Assembly (NCBI RefSeq): GCF_015277675.1
Contig: NZ_JADHEC010000018.1
Location: 1 to 64,000, forward strand
Direction of reading: 5' to 3'
Length of the DNA: 64,000 bases
Source: Flavobacterium soyangense
GTDB taxonomy: Bacteria > Bacteroidota > Bacteroidia > Flavobacteriales > Flavobacteriaceae
Shown: one piece after another, positions 33,586 to 41,341 of the stretch
Layout of the letters: the number at the start of each line of letters is the position of its first letter
How positions within the stretch are numbered: position 1 is the stretch's first letter
Notes under the pieces: model-generated
Seen by the model: only the letters and a program-made list of their open reading frames with translations
Told to the model about the DNA's origin: nothing
Database searches by the model: none
Made by a program: the position numbers and the translations under genes

Positions 33586-34857
33586 TCTGGGGTTTATCAA
33601 ATTATAATATTCTCTTTCAATCCATTCCTGATGATTTGGATGTGCAATTTTAACCAATTCTGTTGCCCGTTGTCGCAATGTTTTTCCGTACAAATCGGCT
33701 ATTCCGTTTTCAGTAATAATGTATTGAATATGAGAACGCGTGGTGACAACCCCTGCTCCTTGTTTCAAATAAGGAACAATTCTGCTCTCGCCATTTTTAG
33801 TCACCGAAGGTAGCGCAATAATAGCTTTTCCTCCATCACTTAATGAGGCACCACGGATAAAATCCATTTGACCTCCAACACCTGAATACATTCTTGCCCC
33901 AATTGAATCCGCACAAACCTGACCTGTCACATCAACTTCTATTGCTGAATTAATGGCAACCATTTTTGGATTTTTCCGAATTCTGGCGGTATCATTTACA
34001 TATGATGATTCTCTCATTTCAACAAACGGATTGTCATTTACAAAATCATATAATCGTTGGGAACCAATTAAAAAAGTAGCCAATGCTCTACCTCTTGAAA
34101 CCCCTTTAAAATTACCATTAATAACATTACTTTCAATTAAATCAATCACACCATCCGAAAACATTTCGGTGTGTAAACCCAGATTTTTATGGTTGGACAA
34201 TTTTGATAAAGCAGCATTTGGAATAGAGCCAATTCCCATTTGTAAAGTGCTTTCATCTTCTATTAATGACGCAATGTAATTCCCTATTTTATCTTCCAAT
34301 GGTGAAGAATTCCCCATTTCATGAGTGTATATTGGCACATCAACTTCGACTAAATAATCAATTTCGGAAATGTGAAGAAATCCATCTCCAAAAGTTCTTG
34401 GCATTTGCGGATTAACCTGTGCGATTACTGTTTTTGCACTTTCAATTGCTGCCAATGTTGCTTCTACTGAAACTCCAAGCGAACAATATCCGTGACTATC
34501 CGGTGGTGAAACATGAATAAATGCCACATTTAAAGGCAGTACTTTTTTTCTAAACAAATAGGGCAATTCACTCAAAAAAACAGGCGTATAAGAACCATTT
34601 CCCGCTGCCAAAGTATGCCTAATGTTTGGACCAATAAAAAAAGAATTCACGTGAAAGCTTTCAGCTAATTCCGGATTCGCATAACGCGCTTCTCCTTCAA
34701 TGTGCAAGTGACACATTTCTACGTTTCTTAATTCAGAAGCTCTTTCCGTTAATGCATTTACTAGTATTGTAGGGGCAGCAGCTGCAGCCTGAAGATACAC
34801 CCTATCACCAGATTTTACCGCTTTTACGGCTTCTTCAGCAGTTATATATATACTCAT
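33583..34857 (-). CDS. Acetyl-CoA hydrolase / CoA-transferase (cat1/4-hydroxybutyrate type)
   Basis: 424 aa from the ATG at 34857 (MSIYITAEEAVKAV). It matches the acetyl-CoA hydrolase/transferase family, which moves CoA between acyl-CoA and acetate or 4-hydroxybutyrate through a glutamyl-CoA intermediate. The catalytic Glu is in LHTEMFSDGVIDL (about residue 240). Other conserved blocks are QMGIGSIPNAALSKL, the GGQMDFIRGASLSDGG glycine loop and VTTRSHIQYIITENGIADLYGK. Substrate within the family cannot be fixed. It is divergent from map. Confidence 0.85.
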   Translation of the reverse strand: MSIYITAEEAVKAVKSGDRVYLQAAAAAPTILVNALTERASELRNVEMCHLHIEGEARYANPELAESFHVNSFFIGPNIRHTLAAGNGSYTPVFLSELPYLFRKKVLPLNVAFIHVSPPDSHGYCSLGVSVEATLAAIESAKTVIAQVNPQMPRTFGDGFLHISEIDYLVEVDVPIYTHEMGNSSPLEDKIGNYIASLIEDESTLQMGIGSIPNAALSKLSNHKNLGLHTEMFSDGVIDLIESNVINGNFKGVSRGRALATFLIGSQRLYDFVNDNPFVEMRESSYVNDTARIRKNPKMVAINSAIEVDVTGQVCADSIGARMYSGVGGQMDFIRGASLSDGGKAIIALPSVTKNGESRIVPYLKQGAGVVTTRSHIQYIITENGIADLYGKTLRQRATELVKIAHPNHQEWIEREYYNLINPR

Positions 34858-34979
34858 AACCAATAATTTTCTATAAAATTACATGCAATTGTTTAAAAAA
34901 AATATGATAAAACTCATACATAATCAAATTTTTAAATAATCAGTTTTTAATTGTATTTTTGCAGTCAGAAAAAAGTTTT

Positions 34980-35798
34980 ATGATTATCCAAAAAACCCGT
35001 GAAGAAATTGAATTGATGCGCGAAAGTGCCTTAATCGTTTCGAAAACATTAGGGATGATTGCTTCCGAAATAAAAGAAGGAGTCACCACTTTATATTTAG
35101 ACAAATTAGCTGAAGAATTCATTCGGGATCATGGAGCTGTTCCAAGTTTCCTTGGATTATATGGTTTTCCAAACTCGCTTTGTATGAGCCCAAATGCTCA
35201 GGTTGTGCACGGAATCCCTAACAACATCCCTTTAAAAAGTGGTGATGTAATTTCGGTAGATTGTGGCGCCTATAAAAACGGATATCACGGCGATCACGCC
35301 TATTCTTTCGAAATTGGCGAAGTTGCACCGGAAACCAAAAAATTATTGCAGGTAACCAAAGAATCTTTATACGTTGGAATCCGGGAATTTAAAGCCGGAA
35401 ATCGTGTGGAAGATGTTGGAAATGCTATTCAAAAATATACAGAAAGCCACGGATATGGCGTAGTTCGGGAATTAGTGGGTCACGGAGTTGGTCAAAAAAT
35501 GCACGAAGACCCAGAAATGCCCAACTACGGAAAACGCGGTCGTGGAAAACTTTTTGTAGAAGGAATGGTAGTTGCCATTGAACCGATGATTAATTTGGGG
35601 ACTAAAAACATAAAACAACTTAAAGACGGTTGGACAATCCTGACAGCTGATGGAAAACCAAGTGCTCATTTTGAACACGACGTGGCACTCATTGACGGAA
35701 AACCAGAATTGCTTTCGACTTTCGATTATGTTTATCAGGCATTGGGAATTGTAAGTAATGAGGAAGACGAGTTTAGAAAATTGCCATTAGTGATTTAG
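34980..35798 (+). CDS. map: Methionine aminopeptidase type I
   Basis: 272 aa from ATG 34980. It removes the initiator Met from new proteins. Metal ligands are visible: Asp94 (SVDCGAYKNG), Asp105 (GYHGDHA), the His in ELVGHGVGQ, and the Glu residues of VAIEPMI and FEHDVAL. His77 (VVHGIP) is the substrate-site histidine. A -7 box TATTTTTG at 34954-34961 lies 18 bp before the start. It is slightly longer at the C-terminus than E. coli Map (264 aa). Confidence 0.95.
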   Translation: MIIQKTREEIELMRESALIVSKTLGMIASEIKEGVTTLYLDKLAEEFIRDHGAVPSFLGLYGFPNSLCMSPNAQVVHGIPNNIPLKSGDVISVDCGAYKNGYHGDHAYSFEIGEVAPETKKLLQVTKESLYVGIREFKAGNRVEDVGNAIQKYTESHGYGVVRELVGHGVGQKMHEDPEMPNYGKRGRGKLFVEGMVVAIEPMINLGTKNIKQLKDGWTILTADGKPSAHFEHDVALIDGKPELLSTFDYVYQALGIVSNEEDEFRKLPLVI

Positions 35799-35870
35799 AT
35801 ACGAATTTCACAAAGAATAAACTTGTCACTAAGTCTAAAAAAATAACTACTTTTATAAAAAAATACCACA

Positions 35871-37178
35871 ATGAGACTAAAACTTCAAAATATTGGAATT
35901 ATTGAAGAAGCCTATATTAATGTTGATGGAATTACACTTATTGCTGGTCAAAATGACTCTGGGAAAAGTACTGTTGGGAAGGTTTTGTATGCTTTAATTA
36001 GAGGTGTAAACATAGATGAAGATAGATTTAATGCTTCGAAAATTGAATTTGTGAGAAACAGAATTCGTGATATTAGAAATCTTTTATTACGAACTAAACT
36101 TTCTAACGGCGAAGACGAAAAGATTCAGGAGAAATTTATTTCTTTATTTTTAGAAAATCGAGATTCTTTTTTTGGAATGCGTAATATAAAATTGAATTTC
36201 GAAAATTCAAAAAAAACAGACATCCAAATATCTGAACTCGATGAATTAAATAAATTATATGCTGATTTTTCAATCGAATCGGTCAAAAATCAACTTAAAA
36301 CATTTTTGACTGACATTGAAAATCGTCTTTCTATAACAATTGACTCGAAAGAGGTATTACAATATGAATTAGAATCTTTTTTTGAAAATGAATTTGGAAG
36401 TCAAATAAAAAATAAGTTCAAGGAAGGGAGTTCGTTTATTAAAATTGAAGGAGTAAAAGAAAAAACAATATCGTTTGACAGCCAAATCATCTTTGATGGT
36501 TTTGATTCTGTTTCAAATTTTTATTATGATGATGTCTTTTTTGTTGAATCACCAATAAAATTACATGATAGAGATTTCTTTTCTTTTGATAAAATACTCC
36601 GAGACAAAAATCAACATCTGAATAGTAAGATTTTTCAACCAAAAAAAGAACAGGACATATTTTCGGACAATAGTGAAATTATAGAAAAATTAAACTCAAT
36701 AATTACAGAAGTAATAGGCGGTGAGTTTGATTTTAATTCAAAAAGCGAATTAGTTTTTAAAAAAAATAAAGTTGAATTTGACTTAAATAATGTGGCAACT
36801 GGAATAAAAAGTTTTGGCATTTTGCAATTGCTCTTACAAAAAGGCATTTTAAACTCCAATTCTTTATTAATCATTGATGAACCCGAAGTACATTTACACC
36901 CAACTTGGCAAGTTAAATATGCTGAAATTTTAGTTAGACTTTCAAAAGAATTTGCAATTCCAATAGTTCTAACTTCACATAGTCCTTATTTTATTGAGGC
37001 TTTAGAAGCATATTCCAAAAAATACCAATATCAAGATTTAACAAATTTTTATTTTGCCGAGAAAAATGAAGATGGATTGTCCTCTAAAATTATAGATGTA
37101 ACAAAAGACATCACTCCAATTTTAAGTACTATTTCTGAAGCTTTTTATACAATTCAAGACCTAAATGATGAGAATTAA
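35871..37178 (+). CDS. AAA/ABC-type ATPase, candidate defence-system component
   Basis: 435 aa. Walker A GQNDSGKST at 26-34, a signature-like segment ATGIKSFGILQLLL at 309-322, Walker B LLIIDEPEVHLHP at 332-344 and switch His in LTSHSPYFIEAL at 367-378. The insert between is a coiled, charged arm. This is the SMC/OLD/RecF-like AAA type common in phage-defence and toxin-antitoxin-like systems. No Toprim or nuclease domain follows in this protein. The next gene starts 11 bp before its stop and encodes a likely nuclease partner. Confidence 0.7.
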   Translation: MRLKLQNIGIIEEAYINVDGITLIAGQNDSGKSTVGKVLYALIRGVNIDEDRFNASKIEFVRNRIRDIRNLLLRTKLSNGEDEKIQEKFISLFLENRDSFFGMRNIKLNFENSKKTDIQISELDELNKLYADFSIESVKNQLKTFLTDIENRLSITIDSKEVLQYELESFFENEFGSQIKNKFKEGSSFIKIEGVKEKTISFDSQIIFDGFDSVSNFYYDDVFFVESPIKLHDRDFFSFDKILRDKNQHLNSKIFQPKKEQDIFSDNSEIIEKLNSIITEVIGGEFDFNSKSELVFKKNKVEFDLNNVATGIKSFGILQLLLQKGILNSNSLLIIDEPEVHLHPTWQVKYAEILVRLSKEFAIPIVLTSHSPYFIEALEAYSKKYQYQDLTNFYFAEKNEDGLSSKIIDVTKDITPILSTISEAFYTIQDLNDEN

Positions 37179-37683
37179 TGAAATCGAGCAGTTTTTTAAA
37201 GACAATGTTGTTAAGAAATCTTTGACCGAACTTTCGTTAGATAGCAGTAATGGTATTTCGCTATTGAACTCAGAAAAAAAAAGTTTCGATTTCGACACCT
37301 TAGATAAACCAGTAATTTATAAGGATAAAATAAAAACATCGGATACCATTTATTTTAAAGATGATAAAATTATTTTTGTTGAGTTCAAAAGAGGACATAA
37401 AATTCCTGAAACACAGTTTAGATTAAAAGCAACAGAGTCTATAATAACTTTTTACAATTATATTTTTACTCAAAACTTCCAAGAAAGCTTGTGTTTTCCG
37501 AATACATTGTTCCAAATTTATTTTGTCTATAATAAAGCTAATATTTCTGCAACTGCATTACCTTTTTTTGCAAATATTGAAAGAAAACTCAGAATACAGT
37601 ACAAACACCTCCTTTCAGAATATCACATAATAGAAAGCGAAAAATTTGAAAGAATATTTACTCTTAATGAAAAAACTTTTTAA
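37168..37683 (+). CDS. ExK-motif nuclease-like partner of the AAA ATPase
   Basis: 171 aa from ATG 37168. A PD-(D/E)xK-like core is visible: Asp59 in SDTIYF and the E72-F-K74 pair in IIFVEFKRG, spaced 12 residues apart, with hydrophobic strands between as expected. A helix follows (RLKATESIITFYNYI). The C-terminus is basic. Overlapping the ATPase gene by 11 bp marks a two-gene unit. A nuclease effector gated by an ATPase is the best reading; the family itself was not recognised. Confidence 0.55.
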   Translation: MRINEIEQFFKDNVVKKSLTELSLDSSNGISLLNSEKKSFDFDTLDKPVIYKDKIKTSDTIYFKDDKIIFVEFKRGHKIPETQFRLKATESIITFYNYIFTQNFQESLCFPNTLFQIYFVYNKANISATALPFFANIERKLRIQYKHLLSEYHIIESEKFERIFTLNEKTF

Positions 37684-38437
37684 ATTAATACTCAATACCA
37701 TTCCTCGTCCAATTTTAATTAGACTGAGTTATGCTGCACGTCCTGTTCTTGCTTTAGCTTTGAAAGGAACTCAATTCACTGACCCAATCGATGGCAAAAG
37801 TTTCAGAATGTTTTTGCCTTATGGGTACGGAAAACAGAGAAACAATGCACTTTCGCCAAGTACGCTTTCGCTCGAAAGACATCGTTTGTTGTGGTTGTAT
37901 TTAAAAAATGAAACTGATTTTTTCACTTCTAATAAAAGAAAAAAAGTCCTTCATTTTGCGCCGGAGCAAGCGTTTTATAAATTGTTCCGCAACCAAAAAA
38001 ATATTGATTACAGTACAACCGATTTATTTTCGCCTCTTGCCGATGTAAAAGCTGATATTTGTAATTTGCCTTTTGAGGACAATTCTTATGATATTATTTT
38101 TTGCAATCACGTATTAGAACACATTCCTGACGATACCAAAGCGATGCAGGAATTATTCCGAGTTTTGAAAAAAGGCGGAATGGCAATTCTGCAAATACCA
38201 CAAGAATTAGCCAGAGAAACAACTTTCGCCGACGATTCTATCACTGATCAAAAAGAACGTGCCGAAATCTTTGGCCAATACGATCATGTTCGCATTTACG
38301 GTCGCGATTATTTTGATAAATTAAGAAGCATTGGTTTTACAGTAGTCGAAGAAGATTACACCAATAAAATCAGTCCGGAATTAGTTGAAAAATATTGTTT
38401 AGCCAAAGGAGAAATTATCCCAGTTTGTTTTAAATAA
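37667..38437 (+). CDS. Class I SAM-dependent methyltransferase
   Basis: 256 aa from the ATG at 37667 (MKKLFKLILNTIPRP), overlapping the preceding gene by 17 bp. Motif I is the degenerate VLHFAPEQAFYKLF with the acidic end DYSTTDLFSPLADVKADI; motif post-I is LPFEDNSYDIIFCNHVLEHIPDDTKAMQELFRVLKKGG, typical of methyltransferase type 11. Substrate unknown. It reads like the gene originally following map, with the ATPase/nuclease pair inserted between. Confidence 0.75.
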   Translation: MKKLFKLILNTIPRPILIRLSYAARPVLALALKGTQFTDPIDGKSFRMFLPYGYGKQRNNALSPSTLSLERHRLLWLYLKNETDFFTSNKRKKVLHFAPEQAFYKLFRNQKNIDYSTTDLFSPLADVKADICNLPFEDNSYDIIFCNHVLEHIPDDTKAMQELFRVLKKGGMAILQIPQELARETTFADDSITDQKERAEIFGQYDHVRIYGRDYFDKLRSIGFTVVEEDYTNKISPELVEKYCLAKGEIIPVCFK

Positions 38438-38486
38438 TTCAATAATTGAATTTAGATTCTTTTGCATTTTTGTATCTAAAACAAAA

Positions 38487-38515
38487 TTGTTTTTTCCTTT
38501 TTTTTCGTACCTTTA
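38487..38515 (+). promoter_or_regulatory. Probable promoter for the ATP-cone nuclease gene
   Basis: TTG at 38487-38489, an 18-nt spacer, then TACCTTTA at 38508-38515, one base off TAnnTTTG. It lies 40 bp before the start. Confidence 0.4.
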
Positions 38516-38555
38516 GTAGTCTAAATCGTTTTATCAATTGTTAAATTCCTAACAG

Positions 38556-39386
38556 ATGAAGATTGTAAAACATTCTGGCGATATTGTTGATTTTAATCCA
38601 CTAAAACTCAAACAATCGCTCTTGAAATCAGGAGCAAGTCAATTAGTTGTTGAAACTATTTTAAAAACTATTAAAAAGGAAATCTACGAAGGAATTTCAA
38701 CCAAGCAAATCTACAAGATGGCTTTTAGTCTGTTAAAAAAAGCGTCTCATTCGCATGCCGCCAGATATAATTTAAAAGAAGCCATACGATTATTGGGTCC
38801 GGCTGGCTTCTTCTTCGAAAAATACATTGCTCGTCTTTTTGCCGCAGAGAATTATAAAACCCAAACGAATTTGATTTTACAAGGCAAGTGCGTGTCTCAT
38901 GAAATTGATGTAGTGATAAAAAAAGAAAACATTATTTCGATGATTGAATGCAAATTTCACCTTGGCAAAGATGCCAATTCTGACGTAAAAGTGCCAATGT
39001 ACATTCTCTCACGATTTAATGATATTAAAGACAGACGACATGTCATTTTCTCTGAAAAAGATTCTATATCAAAATGCTGGATTGTTACAAATAATCGGTT
39101 TACGTCAGAAGCAATTGCCTTTGCAAAATGTTCTGGATTGAGTTTACTAAGTTGGAATTATCCTGAGAACAACAATTTAAAAACCAAAAACGACGATAAT
39201 TTTCTTTATCCGGTAACCTGTATGACCTCTTTATCTCTCGCCGAAAAAGACAGATTGTTAATATTAGACGTGATTTTGGTAAAAGAAATTATAAACAATT
39301 CAGATTGCCTGGAAAGAATTGGATTGAGTTCAAATCGCATAAAAAACGTATTGAAAGAAGCTTCAGAATTGTGTGAATATATATAG
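38556..39386 (+). CDS. ATP-cone protein with Mrr-like restriction endonuclease domain
   Basis: 276 aa. Residues ~1-85 form an ATP-cone (IVKHSGDIVDFNPLKLKQSL, GISTKQIYKMAFSLLKK), the nucleotide-sensing module known from ribonucleotide reductases and NrdR. Residues ~86-205 fit an Mrr-type PD-(D/E)xK nuclease: FEKYIARLF (Glu88), Asp118 in HEIDVVI, and E131-C-K133 in MIECKFH. A C-terminal helical part follows (LAEKDRLLILDVIL). ATP-cone fused to a nuclease suggests control by nucleotide level. It is followed 35 bp later by a beta-CASP protein, a pairing that may be conserved. Confidence 0.75.
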   Translation: MKIVKHSGDIVDFNPLKLKQSLLKSGASQLVVETILKTIKKEIYEGISTKQIYKMAFSLLKKASHSHAARYNLKEAIRLLGPAGFFFEKYIARLFAAENYKTQTNLILQGKCVSHEIDVVIKKENIISMIECKFHLGKDANSDVKVPMYILSRFNDIKDRRHVIFSEKDSISKCWIVTNNRFTSEAIAFAKCSGLSLLSWNYPENNNLKTKNDDNFLYPVTCMTSLSLAEKDRLLILDVILVKEIINNSDCLERIGLSSNRIKNVLKEASELCEYI

Positions 39387-39421
39387 AACTACGATTTTTT
39401 TTAATTTAAAATAAGAAGATT

Positions 39422-40777
39422 ATGAAAATCAAATTCATTGGTGGAGCAGGAACCGTAACAGGTTCAAAAACATTAATTGAGAGCAATGGCTTAAAGATTT
39501 TGATAGATTGCGGACAATTTCAAGGCCTCAAACCTTTGAGAGAACTCAACTGGCAACCCTTACCTATTTTGCCTTCGGCAATAGACTTTGTATTGCTTAC
39601 ACACGGCCATTTAGATCATTGCGGTTGGTTACCAAGATTGGTAAACCAGGGTTTTGAAGGAAAAATTTATTGCACGAGCCCAACGAAGGACGTTGCAAAA
39701 TTGATACTTCTGGACAGTGCCAAAATTCAGGAAGAAGAAGCAATTAAGGCCAATCAGGAACATTATTCCAAACACGAAATTGCGGAACCGCTTTATACTG
39801 TAAAACAAGCCGAAGCCGTTTTTCCGTTTTTTAGAGTGGTTAAACCAAAAGAGGAAATTCTTTTGGATGCCGAAATTGCCGCTGTTTTTTCAAACGCCGG
39901 ACATATTATTGGCGCTTGCAGCATTGAATTGACTTTGGAAAACAAAACCTTAGTTTTTTCAGGCGATATAGGTCGTGACAATGATATATTAATGTATCCT
40001 CCAACGAAACCTAAGAAAGCTGATTACATTTTCTTGGAAAGCACCTACGGAAATCGCCTTCATCCCAACACTAATGCAAAGGCAGAACTGGAAATGTATA
40101 TCAACAATACGGTTCAAAAAGGAGGAACAATCATCATTCCGAGTTTTGCTGTAGAACGCGCACAAACTGTAATGTATTTGTTGTGGCAACTCAAAGAAGA
40201 GGGAAGAATTCCCAATATTCCATATATAATTGATACGCCAATGGGAATTAACACCTTGGATATTTTTGTCAACAACAGAAAATGGCATAAACTACCCGAA
40301 CATCATTATTTAGGGATGTGTAAAATGTTTTCGATGATTTCTGATTATCAGGAAACCATCGACACCATTTATGACAAACATCCCAAAGTAGTTATTGCTG
40401 CGAGTGGAATGATTACTGGCGGAAGGGTTTTGAGTTATTTAGAACGTTATATCGGGTTACCGGAAACGACAGTAATCATCATTGGTTATCAAGCCGAAGG
40501 AACACGTGGCAGAAAATTATTGGAAGGTGCCAAAGAAATAAAAATATACGGAAAATATTATCAGGTATTGGCAAATATCCTCGAAATAGAAGCATTATCC
40601 GCTCATGGTGACCAAAAAGATTTGCTTAATTGGCTTTCCGCATTGGAAAATAAACCCAAAAAAGTATTCTTGGTTCATGGAGAAAATGAGGCATTGGATG
40701 AACTTCGCATAAAAATTACTGAAAGATACCACTTTGACTGCTCGGTTCCTTTGATGGGGCAGGAATTTGACTTGTAA
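39422..40777 (+). CDS. MBL-fold beta-CASP ribonuclease-like protein
   Basis: 451 aa. Metallo-beta-lactamase motif HGHLDH at 61-66, later ligands in FSNAGHIIGA and VFSGDIGRDND, and a beta-CASP part with STYGNRLH, AASGMITGGRVLSYL, SAHGDQKDLLNWL and the final VHGEN. This is the CPSF-73-like group of RNA-processing nucleases (EC 3.1.-). Cytoplasmic. Its neighbour is a nuclease with ATP-cone, so the two may act in one RNA/DNA pathway; that link is inference. Confidence 0.85.
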   Translation: MKIKFIGGAGTVTGSKTLIESNGLKILIDCGQFQGLKPLRELNWQPLPILPSAIDFVLLTHGHLDHCGWLPRLVNQGFEGKIYCTSPTKDVAKLILLDSAKIQEEEAIKANQEHYSKHEIAEPLYTVKQAEAVFPFFRVVKPKEEILLDAEIAAVFSNAGHIIGACSIELTLENKTLVFSGDIGRDNDILMYPPTKPKKADYIFLESTYGNRLHPNTNAKAELEMYINNTVQKGGTIIIPSFAVERAQTVMYLLWQLKEEGRIPNIPYIIDTPMGINTLDIFVNNRKWHKLPEHHYLGMCKMFSMISDYQETIDTIYDKHPKVVIAASGMITGGRVLSYLERYIGLPETTVIIIGYQAEGTRGRKLLEGAKEIKIYGKYYQVLANILEIEALSAHGDQKDLLNWLSALENKPKKVFLVHGENEALDELRIKITERYHFDCSVPLMGQEFDL

Positions 40778-40813
40778 CGGCTTGATTTTTTTTTACTTTT
40801 AACATAAGTTTAG

Positions 40814-40843
40814 TTGAATGAGTTGTATAAAAACATAATTTTG
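40814..40843 (+). promoter_or_regulatory. Bacteroidota consensus promoter, almost leaderless
   Basis: TTG at 40814-40816, a 19-nt spacer, TAATTTTG at 40836-40843, an exact match. The ATG at 40848 lies 4 bp after the -7 box, so transcription should start at or next to the start codon. Confidence 0.6.
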
Positions 40844-40847
40844 CAGT

Positions 40848-41273
40848 ATGAGATTTAAAAAGCATATCAGTCTTTCTCTTGCATTTTTCCTTTTGGTTTC
40901 CAATGTGGGATTTGCTTTAGATGTGCATTACTGTAGAGGGAAAGTTGCTTCCGTCAGACCCGTTTATTGGAAAAATATTGAATCACCAGAAGCAGTTAAA
41001 GATAATTGCTGCGGATCGAATGCAGCTGTACTTGTTGAAAAAAAAGATAGCTGTTGCAAGGATAAAATGGTTCATTTTCAGAAAAAATCAGAAAATGTAA
41101 CTCTAAATTCATCCTTCTTTCAGCCTGATTTCAATTTCCTGTTTGAAGAGTGGAGTCCTATCGTTTATTCTGAAATTTCAAATATAGAATTTAACCGCAT
41201 CACTTCCTATTATTGTGATGCAAATGCACCGCCGCTTTTCAAATTATACCATCAATATATTTTCTACGCCTGA
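40848..41273 (+). CDS. HYC_CC_PP family secreted protein
   Basis: 141 aa. Signal peptide ~1-24 (LSLAFFLLVSNVGFA), then HYC at 27-29, a CC pair at 54-55, another at 69-70 and a PP near the C-terminus (NAPPLF). These give the family its name. It is found in Bacteroidota next to TonB-dependent receptors and heavy-metal-associated proteins, as here, and the cysteine/histidine content suggests metal (probably copper) handling in the periplasm or at the surface. Confidence 0.75.
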   Translation: MRFKKHISLSLAFFLLVSNVGFALDVHYCRGKVASVRPVYWKNIESPEAVKDNCCGSNAAVLVEKKDSCCKDKMVHFQKKSENVTLNSSFFQPDFNFLFEEWSPIVYSEISNIEFNRITSYYCDANAPPLFKLYHQYIFYA

Positions 41274-41341
41274 TTTTAATGTTAGTATTAAATTCAACCA
41301 TTTTGGTTTGATAATTTTTTAAAAACATTAAAATTCATCTT

